Below, in pieces: positions 55,825 to 64,000 of a DNA stretch of 64,000 nucleotides (positions are counted from its first letter, which is position 1; every line of letters begins with the position of its first letter). A program made the translations under genes and the position numbers. The notes below the pieces were generated by a model, which saw nothing but the letters and a program-made list of their open reading frames with translations, did not search any database and was not told the origin of the DNA. Source of the stretch: Adiantum capillus-veneris (Eukaryota; Streptophyta; Polypodiopsida; Polypodiales; Pteridaceae); assembly GCA_014529385.2 (NCBI GenBank), contig CM043967.1, positions 625,001 to 689,000 on the forward strand, in the 5' to 3' direction.

Positions 55825-57549
55825 ATGAAAGTTAGACGTGAGCGAAAACAGAAAGATGTAGAAGCTGAGCTAACAATAGCTCGAGAGCAACTTAAACAGA
55901 AAAGAGAGTCCAACTCTCTAAAATCAACGGAGGGACCAAGAAGCGCAAGCTCAGGAGGGTTGGTATTGGTAGATAAGTTCAATGAACCCTTAGATGCAAT
56001 CTTGCAAGCATATGAAGCAAGATTGAAGAACAGACAGACTCTAGAGCAAAGGTGGATGACATATCCATATCCAAAGATAGAAAAACAAAGACTAGAGATG
56101 TGCAAACAACTGATTGAAACTGCACAAGCTTTACTGGAGCCTCCACCTAGGGAAGTGGGAGATAGAGTAATCAAACCACCAAACAATGAAACACCTGACA
56201 AAACTGAACAAAGGGTACCTGACAAGATAGAAAACGTTGAATCCTTGCCGGATGTAGAGGACGCAAGAATCGTGCCTAATAGCACTGATGAATCACTGAA
56301 AGATTTTCCACCATATATCCCTATTGTGGAAGAAAATTGGCCTGAAGAGCTATGGGAAACGGTGAGAAAAGTTCAAGAAAAATATGAGAAAAAAAAAGTC
56401 GAGTCAGCGCCTTTCTCGGAGTTGAACTTGAATAAGCCTCCATGGGATTTAGACGTTAAATCATTTCAGGGGGATAATGGTTCAGTTGCATCCGAAGATA
56501 GCAGACCAGCATCACTCAGAACTTTGCCACCATACATGGGGGACTATGAGGCAAGGTCAGAAATTCGAAGAGTACCTTCTCAAAGAATAGGTGGGTCAAA
56601 TCAATTGGACACTAAAATCTTGACAGACTTGTTGACCACTCCAGTCAAGTGTACAATCACATTGGCGGAATTGCTAAAAATTAGGCCAAGCATGTGGACG
56701 GAAGTGGTTAAATGTCTTGAAAAATTTGGTATAAGGACGCCTCTTAAGTTCTTCAAAACTGAGCTTAATGACACAAAACTGAAGAAAGTCAACACTAGAC
56801 CAGTTCCACTCAACAAGGTCGGAGAGTATTGTGAGGGTGAAGACGGCAACACAACCCTACCAGTTGAGTATAACGGCATAGAGACTAAGGCCATACTTGA
56901 TAGCGGAGCGGGCATTGCCATTGCGACCAAAATGCTATGGGAAAAATGGGGAAAACCAGCAATACGAACAACTAGAATGAAATTGCAACTGGCGGATGGG
57001 CACATAGAAATGCCTATAGGATTGCTTGAGGCAATTGTGGTATCTTCATGTGGCATAGAGTACGAACATATCTTTGCCATAGTAGATTTCGGCAAGAAGA
57101 ACAACTATGAAATTATCCTTGGTAGACCGTTCATAAGGCAACTCAAGATGGTGCAGGACTGGGGGTATGATTATTTGTATCTAAGACGTGCTGAAACTAC
57201 TACACGTGTAAACATGAAAAATCATAGCTACCATGATGTCACGAGAACACCTGTGGAAGAATTCGACTCAGCCACCATTAGTGGATCAGAAGTCCCAGCG
57301 TGGCTCTGTAAGAAAAAGGAGATATGGATGTGCGGAGCATCTCAATGTAGTGAATTTGACCACAATGAAAGGACACTAGAGAGGGTCTTGGAAGACGATG
57401 CCTATATACGAGAACTCTTTCCTGAAGAGAAGCTTGAACCCCTAGAATGGTCTCAAAATTGGCTACATTGGATGTATGCGTCAATAAAGTCACTCCCACC
57501 AAATTTTGTGACGAGAATGGCTACGATATCATACCATACTACATGTTGA
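55825..57549 (+). pseudogene. Gag C-terminus and aspartic protease (PR1) of element D
   Basis: A 574-codon frame in phase with the Gag knuckles (stop at 55813 just upstream). It begins with a Lys/Glu-rich coiled-coil-like region and FNEPLDAILQAYEARLKNRQ. Later come the protease loop ILDSGAGIAIAT (DSG at 56899-56907), KLQLADGHIEMPIGLLE, and the closing ILGRPFIRQLKMVQDW. A frameshift near 57450 ends it: the expected continuation (LATLDVCVNKVTPTKFCDE) is in another frame. PR1 would cut Gag and Gag-Pol. The catalytic loop itself is intact. Confidence 0.85.
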
Positions 57550-58013
57550 GCAAACTTGTGGAGGAAGACGAGAACGATGGAGATATTGAGAATATGAGGA
57601 TAAATAAAACAAAAACGAAGGGAGAAGAATTTTATGATTCTTCTGATCAATGTGAAAACAAGGATAATGCGGATGACGAGAAGTCAAAAAATACGGAGAG
57701 AGACGACCATCAAGAACAAGACAATGACGTCTTCTACAATTTCCCAAACCAAAGTGAGAGACACCAAAAAAGATACAAGAGTAAACGACACCATAACAGT
57801 CTACCAACTAGGCGGAGACCTATGCCGGAGTTCAGGGGCAAGACACATTTCCTTATGAACATTCATGCTGTTGATTGTGCTAAGGATAAAGTGTCAGGAA
57901 GATTTCTTAAGATTGCTAAAGACTCAGGATTTAAGTCCAGACTGTTGAAACCTAAGAAAACCAGCAAAGCAAAAAAAAAGAGTTGCAACAGAAAAACTGG
58001 ATGTCTCTGGTGA
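57447..58013 (+). pseudogene. Acidic/basic linker between PR1 and RT of element D
   Basis: Continues the PR1 frame after the shift (KFCDENGYDI, shared with B's CDEEGCDI). It runs into a low-complexity charged region (ENDGDIEN, DDEKSKNTERDDHQ) and a Lys/Arg-rich end. No domain is recognised. Such spacers precede RT in many plant gypsy pols. Confidence 0.6.
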
Positions 58014-58020
58014 TCCAATT

Positions 58021-59485
58021 ATGACGAAAATTGAACGGAAAACGAGATACAATGATTTGAAACAAAAAATTAAAAATGTATGGACAACCGAAATGGAAAG
58101 TAGAGATGGAACGAACGCTAGTGATGAGAGTAAAAAGATAGATGTACCCCCTCACTATTGTAAGTACACCATTCAGGAAAGAAGATTGGTGGTTCAGCAA
58201 CCAATGAGAGAGCCTAAATCAAACGAGTCCTACGATGGGCCAGAGAGCGCAAAGAAAATAGACTTGGCAGAGCCACGAGAAAGTCCTCAACCTGCTTACA
58301 TTGCCACAGATCTAAGCCGGGAAGAACAGAACTTACTGATCAAAACTCTTAAGGAATTTCGTGATTTATTTGCATGGTCGTACAAAGATTTGAAAGGGGT
58401 GGATCCTAACATTTGTGAACATTCAATCCCTCTGAAGTCTGATGCAAAGGCAACCAAACAACATCCATACACGTATAATGAGACATTCGCCAAAAGGATA
58501 AAGGAAGAGATAGACAAACTTATGGAGGCTGAATTTATTTATGAGATAGAGCACACGGACTGGGTGTCACTGATAGTGGTAGTACCCAAGAAAAATGGGA
58601 AATTACGAGTGTGTGAATCTCAAGAAGGTAAACGCAACAACAATAAGTAACAACTATCCTCTTCCTATCACTGAACACGTCCTGGAACGAGTAGCAAGCA
58701 AGCAAGCCTATAGCTTTATGGATGGATTCTCTGGTTATAACTAATTGGGGATCAAACTAGAAGATAAATACAAAACAACGTTTGCAACAGAATGGGGCAT
58801 ATATGTGTTTAGGGTAATGCCATTTGGCTTGACCAATGCTCCAGCCACATTTCAGAGATTAATGACACATGCTTTTAAAGAATACTTACGAATATTCTTG
58901 GATATTTACATGGATGACTTGTGTGTCTATTCTCTATTGAGAGAAGACCATATAGATCATCTTAGAAAGGTATTCGAAAAATGCAGAACGTATAGGATTT
59001 GCCTCAACCCAGAAAAATGTGTATTCATGGTCCGACAAGGTAAAATTTTAGGCCACATAGTATCGGCTAATGGAATTACCACTAATGAAGACAAGGTAAA
59101 GGTGATCATAGAATTGCCAAGACCAAACACGGTACGAGAGGTACAATCATTTATGGGACATTGTGGATACTACCGACATTTTATCTACATGTACGCTGTA
59201 ATAGCAAAACCCTTGTATAGTCTAATCACACTCTTCATTTGGACCACTGAATGTGAGGAGTCATTCCAGAACCTAAAAGATGCACTGGTATCTGCACCAA
59301 TTCTAAAAGCACCAGATTGGTCAAAGATCTTCCTTGTACATGTAGATGCTTCGGCATTTGCAATAGGCTGTATATTAGCACAACCAGGGAGGGTAATACA
59401 GATTTTTCGATCAGTTATGCTAGTAGACAACTCAACAGTGCAGAAAAGAATTATACCACCATTGAAAGAGAAGGATTGGGTATGA
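58021..59485 (+). pseudogene. Reverse transcriptase of element D (frameshift and stop)
   Basis: Starts in one frame (LIKTLKEFRDLFAWSYKDLKG, PKKNGKLRVC). It shifts frame near 58612, has a TAA at 58741-58743 where relatives have Gln, and continues FATEWGIYVFRVMPFGLTNA, FQRLMTHAF and the YMDD box (58907-58918). After that come CVFMVRQGKILGH and VQSFMGHCGYYRHFI, ending in the connection region (ECEESFQNLKDAL, APILKAP). All core RT motifs are recognisable, but the gene is interrupted. It matches Ty3/gypsy rather than copia by motif order and by integrase lying downstream. Confidence 0.85.
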
Positions 59486-59700
59486 TATATGCGGTAAAGA
59501 AATTTCGGCATTACTTACTTGTGAACAAATTCACATTTTTTGTGGATCATCAGGCGCTCTTGTACTTAGTAAACAAACCTCGTAACACGGGACGAATTGT
59601 AAGATGGTTCATTGTGTTGCTGGAGTTTGTTTGATTTTACAGTAGTAGTTAAGAAAGGAAAAACTCATCAAAGAGCAGACCACCTTTCTCGATTACTACA
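59317..59700 (+). pseudogene. RNase H of element D
   Basis: Spread over two or three frames: HVDASAFAIGCILAQPG (first Asp), then ISYASRQLNSAEKNYTTIE (Glu), FFVDHQALLYLVNKP (Asp) and the closing RADHLSRL (Asp, about 59677-59700). Frameshifts lie near 59400 and 59630. It follows RT directly, as expected for gypsy pol; no second (archaeal-type) RNase H was recognised. Confidence 0.8.
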
Positions 59701-61347
59701 TGGCGAAAAAGCTACTAGGGTAGATGATGATCTCCCAGACACATACCTGTTTAATATAGAGATGGTACCGAAATGGTCAGATCAAATTATTTCATTGCTG
59801 ACATATGGAATGAATCTTGACGAAAAACACACGGTGGAAGAAGTTAGACAAGCACGAAATTACACAATGCTTGTAGGAAGAATGTACCATCATGGACACG
59901 ATGGGATTCTAAGGTTGTGTATAGGCCCAGAGGAGTACGAAACGTATCTAGAGGAAGCCCATACACAAACAGGGGGATTCCATTGAGGAAATCAAATAAC
60001 CTATGAACAATTAAGAAGACTTGGAGTGTATTGGCCAGGAATGGCAGGCGATGTAGCTAATTACATCAAGAAATGAAACTTTTGGACATCCAATACCACT
60101 GTGGATTATGCCACATTATACCAAGTGACAGTAGCACCCGCATGGAGTCATGCTATTGTGGAATATTTGACTAATAAGGAGTTGCCAGGAGATTGGTCTA
60201 AAGCGAGACAAAAGGCTTTACAAATCGAAGCGAATAGGTATACCCTCATTAGTGACCAATTGTATAAAAGAGGAACTGATGACCAGCTGAGGTTAGTTCC
60301 TCATGAAAATGACTACTTTCCATTATTGGAACAGGCTCATGCAGGCATAACAGGAGGTCATTTTTCAGCAGAGAGAATCATAAAAATCATTATGGTTGCA
60401 GGTATATGGTGGCCCACCATGATTCAAGATGCAACAAAATTCGTGAAAAGATGTGATGAATGTCAACGCACTAAGGTACCAGTTAAAAGAGACAAAATGC
60501 CTTTAAGATGAATGATGAGTGCTTGAGCATTCGCTAAATGGGGATTGGACTTTGTTGATCCTATTACTCCACCAGCGTATCGTTCACAAGCACAATATAT
60601 CATAGTGGCCACGGATACATGACCAAATGGGTGGAAGCAAAAGTCACAACGAAAGAAGACGCTAGAACCACGGCACAATTCTTATATGAATATGTGTTTA
60701 CACGTTATGGACTTCCCATTGAGCTGGTGAGTGATAGAGGGACACACTTTGTAAATGAAGTTATCCAACGTCTCTTAAAGGAGTTTATGGTAATTCATTG
60801 TAAATCTGCACCCTACCATCCACAAGCCAATGGTCAAGCAGAAGCGACAAACAAAATATTGTGCACAGTTCTTACAAAACTGGTTAGTGAAACAAGAACG
60901 GACTGGGATCAAATGCTATATTCGGCATTGTGGGCATATCGAATTTCATATAAAACAACACTCAATGCTACGCTATTTAATATGGTATATGGGATAAATG
61001 CAATATTGCCTATTGAATTTTTGATTCCCACACTAAGGGTAGCCACACAATTGGACTGGACGGGGCATGAGCTTTCAGAACGGTTAGAAGACCTTGAAAA
61101 ATTAGATGAGTTACGACTAAATGCTGTAGCAGCCATATATGCAAAAAAAAGACAACAGAAAGAGTTTTTTGACAAACATGTCAAGAACAAGGACTTTAAA
61201 ACGAGTGACTATGTCTTAGTATACACCCTTAAACAGCATGCCAGAAAGCTAAAGAAACGGGAAATGGGGCCTTATTTGGTCCAAGAAACATCGTCCCGCG
61301 GAGCAGTAAAACTGTCGACTCTAGATGGAAAAGAAATGCCGAACTAA
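59701..61347 (+). pseudogene. Integrase of element D with two H2C2-type zinc modules
   Basis: First module about 59870-60085: LRLCIGPEEYETYLEEAH, then a His at 59981-59983 and LGVYWPGMAGDVANYIKK. Its two Cys positions now read TGA (60074-60076) and TGG (60083-60085). Second module 60262-60475: YKRGTDDQLRLVP, H at 60338 and 60359, IWWPTMIQDATKFVKRCDEC with Cys at 60452 and 60461. The core follows with stops near 60511 and 60527 and a shift near 60617: WGLDFVDP (Asp), LVSDRGTHF (Asp 60733-60735), NGQAEATNK (Glu 60841-60843), 35 residues apart. A C-terminal GPY-type region (REMGPYLV) and SGCRLKK complete it. No chromodomain is seen. Confidence 0.8.
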
Positions 61348-61355
61348 ATTAGTGG

Positions 61356-62219
61356 ATGTCGTTTAAAAAAAAATCATCTACCTTTACACCAATGTTGTTT
61401 CAATTGCATTATGGAAAAGCCTATAGACAGGAACAGCAAAGAATTCAGGACCAGGCACAACAAGAAGCCAAGGAAAGCATTGCTAAACGAAATCAGTTTC
61501 TCAGGACAATAAACATGGTCACCCCAATGATGACTGACGAATATCCTCTTTCGACATTTCGAACAATCGAAGCGGATATACAAAGCGAAGAATTAGAAAA
61601 GACCATAACAGACTTTAGGGCTCAGGACAATAGCATCATTGACAAGTTGGAAGAGACGTGGTGTAGTCCTTACATAAAAGCTTATGCAGGCACATAACAA
61701 GTTGAAATCTATGCATTGCTTGACACTGGGGCAAAAATGAGTGTCATCAGCTTTGAGCTCTTTCAGAAACTTGGACCAATGAGGACGATCCCAGAGACAC
61801 ACCGGTTGAAAGTAGCATCGGGTGATGAGGTGACCACGTTGTGGTCTATTATATTACCAATCACAGTGCAGGCACACCCGTACACTACAAAGTTCCATGT
61901 ACTGCCACCAAGTAGATCAACAACGCCGTGTATCTTAGCAGTGTCATGGATGAAAGCTAACAGGGTATTCATTGATTTGGATACTAATGAAGCACTGTTC
62001 CGAAATGAAAACTTTTCAGAACCCTTCTTATCATATGACCAATACATGTCAAGGAGGAGACAGGAGTCAATACATCCGCGAGGCATTAACCAACAACAAA
62101 CAGAGTTTACATGTCCAGAAACGTATTATCAAAAATCAACAACCATGCAGAGAACCAGGCAAGTTTGGGTACGGTGTAGGCACAATTCCATCAAAAGCGG
62201 AAATATAAAGTTTGGATAA
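61356..62219 (+). pseudogene. Extra 3' ORF of element D with a second retropepsin-like domain
   Basis: Lies 8 bp after the integrase stop, in a different frame, so it is a separate ORF. The first ~113 codons have no recognised domain (Gln/Glu-rich, IEADIQSEELEKTITDF). After one in-frame TAA (61695-61697) comes a retropepsin-like fold: VEIYALLDTGAKMSVIS (DTGA at 61722-61733), HRLKVASGDEVTTLWSIILP (flap region), TKFHVLPPS, then ILAVSWMKANRVFIDL, where the usual ILG-x-D/P-W/F strand is expected. It resembles PR1 in layout, not in sequence. It continues to a QVWVRC motif. Element B has a degenerate counterpart at 4327-5595. Role unknown; a second protease or an inactive peptidase-fold binding domain are both possible. 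Confidence 0.65.
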
Positions 62220-62700
62220 GGCAAGACAGCCTAATTCCTATGAAAAAGAAGGCAGAAGAGCAGACAAAACACCAAAAGCTAGCAAAGCTTCAAAGAACCA
62301 TAGTCAATCAGTTGAATACGCAACGGACTATATTGGTATGGCGGCCAAAATTACCAATTTAGAACGTGCCAACAACACAAGTATGGAGGCCAAAGATGAC
62401 CCACAAGCAGTTATCTACAACTGTCACTGCCAAGCCACATCATGCAATCAGCACGAGGAAACAAGCAGAATCCACAACAATAGCCACAAGGATCTATAAG
62501 ACCCAAGTCATCCAATGGAAAACAAAGAATGTTCCACCAGAAAATGCAACAAAATATACAACAATATCGACTTCAAAGGATCCACATACGCCAATTCAAA
62601 AACAGTGGAAAACAATCAAACAAAGAGCGGCAGATTTACAACTTCTTCTTGGCAAGAAAATCTTCCAGCCAACTTAAGCCACCACAGAAAACCTCAATAA
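62212..62700 (+). pseudogene. Frameshifted tail of the element D 3' ORF (VW-motif, basic)
   Basis: Coding-like composition moves between frames. One frame holds TTQVWRPKMTHKQL and TQVIQWKTKN; another is Lys/Asn/Ser-rich. The VW-PK motifs match those in element B at 4327-5115, so this is the decayed C-terminal tail of the 3' ORF. Confidence 0.5.
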
Positions 62701-62876
62701 CAAATTCCACTAAGCGAATCGCTTATACCTTCCTCTTACATCGCATAAATTCTTTATACATGCATTGACTGTACATGCATATAGGGCTACATTACAAGGC
62801 CTGCATTAGCACGAGTTCACACCCATGCACAGCACATACCCTTGACTATACCCTGTCGTCTGAGAGGAATCCAACT

Positions 62877-62890
62877 AGGAGGGGGGGAGG
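62877..62890 (+). other. Polypurine tract-like sequence
   Basis: AGGAGGGGGGGAGG lies ~180 bp beyond the last coding-like sequence of element D, the right place for a polypurine tract. The LTR start expected from the 5' LTR (TGTTGGATCC) does not follow it. Confidence 0.5.
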
Positions 62891-64000
62891 CATTCCAAAT
62901 GCGGACTCACGTCATATATTAGAGGGCAATGTTTGTGATTAATTTTTCAACCATTTTTGCGTTTTTATTGTGTGATTTTGGGAAAAAGAATATGCCCTTG
63001 TAATTAATCAGAATTGGGGACCAAATGATCATATATGAGCCCCTAGGGATGTGTATATACTATAAAGAGAGTCAAATCTGGCAAAAAAAAACGTCGAAAA
63101 ACAGCAAAAAATAGGCTAAGGTTGACGATTATGAGTGAGAATGTACATAGACGAAAGAAAAGTGAGCTACAAAGTGTTTTGCTTCTCATTGGTATTTTTA
63201 TAGGTTAGAATTGCTATTTTCGGGTTATTTTGGGATTTATTTGCTTTATTTTAGTCATTTTCTAGCAAAAAATATAGAAAAAAATCCATAATCCAGATGA
63301 AAACACTACAGAAGAGACGCCTAATCAGAGCAAGGTAAAGAAGACACATAAAAAATAGGGACTGCAAAGGTGACAGGGCAAAAATGACCACCGTCATGAC
63401 GGGACCTCCAACAGGAGAAATCTGCAAAAATTGTAGAACTGGAGCAACCAAGGTCCAAATCAGGAAATTTGCGAGCCTAAACCGCATCTCGCAAAAAGTT
63501 ATGGCCATAGGTAAAAGATGGGAAAATTTCGTGTCGGAATCTCGATCACATATAGAGAGGCTAGGCTAGAAATCTCTCGTTTGAGTCATTTTCCATTGTG
63601 AGAGAGAGAGAGCTCCCTACAGCAGTTGGGACTTCCAGGAGCTCATCCATCGCGCACGGTCACCAGATTGACATCAGATATGAGAGGTATGCCCGTCAAC
63701 ACTGATTCTAAGTGTTGTTTACTTCAGTTAGTCGCAAAACCTCGCCAGCATCACGATCACAACCTGTGCACACATACGGTAGACCGGTTGTTAGGAAGAC
63801 CTAGAGGCCACCAAATGGAACCAAAATTGAAAGGCACAATGCCTATAGCCTAGCGATCAAGCCTATGACCTTGGAAAGCGTGAAGGAAGCCGCCCAAAAA
63901 ACCCTAATTTCACAGGATCTGCAAAAGGGCACCTGAACCATAGTGATCGGAAATGAGCCAAAACTCATAGGCAGCAAGCCAAAAACCTCGACAAACCAAC
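62891..64000 (+). other. Unresolved 3' region, possibly part of another LTR or leader
   Basis: Begins GCATTCCAAATGCGG after the polypurine-like tract. It contains a promoter-like TATATACTATAAAGAG (about 63053-63068) and a GA tract (63600-63612). Reading frames show no domain. It does not resemble the 5' LTR of D, nor the LTRs of A, C or copia. It may be a different element's LTR joined or nested here. Confidence 0.4.

Noticed and set aside
62930-64000. 3' LTR of element D
   Set aside because: The sequence is unrelated to the 5' LTR at 50475-51404, so it cannot be its partner.

Overview
The window looks like repeat-dense, intergenic (probably heterochromatic) nuclear DNA of a land plant. It holds several Ty3/gypsy elements with primer-binding sites matching a plant tRNA-Asp 3' end, one Ty1/copia element with a tRNA-iMet-type site, an 11 kb satellite block and decayed pentatricopeptide-repeat (PPR) pseudogene pieces. 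I see no intact host gene, rRNA or tRNA gene. The PPR fragments and the integrase C-terminus remind me of fern or lycophyte sequences, but that is a weak impression.

Layout. 1-4326 (-): gypsy element A (Gag, leader, primer-binding site, 5' LTR; the rest lies off the left edge), inserted into the 3' ORF of element B. 4327-17168: two copies of non-autonomous gypsy element B, head to head, as an imperfect inverted repeat around a 1.5 kb leader spacer; the right copy carries a 1.8 kb insertion. 17169-26701: a mosaic of retroelement fragments, PPR pseudogene remnants, a 1.86 kb duplication and several degenerate tandem repeats. 26702-32616 (-): gypsy element C (Gag, leader, primer-binding site, 1007 bp 5' LTR), cut off before protease and abutting a copia remnant (32617-33055). 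33056-50474: satellite with a ~225 bp monomer, interrupted by a 963 bp solo LTR (36124-37086) and a full-length young copia element (42101-47273). 50475-62890 (+): gypsy element D with 5' LTR, leader, Gag, protease, RT, RNase H, integrase and an extra 3' ORF. 62891-64000: unresolved, perhaps another element's LTR.

Main observations. (1) The leaders of B, C and D each carry an array of 18-28 bp palindromes spaced about 270-300 bp. Each element has its own palindrome sequence, and a diverged relative at 17872 shows a paired (compensatory) substitution. (2) Downstream of integrase, D encodes a second retropepsin-like domain. B keeps a degenerate counterpart although it lacks RT, RNase H and integrase. 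(3) D appears to carry two tandem H2C2 zinc modules before the integrase core. (4) Two unrelated LTRs inserted at the same position of the satellite sub-repeat.

All gypsy genes here are broken by stops or frameshifts. The copia element is nearly intact, with one frameshift and LTRs differing at one base.
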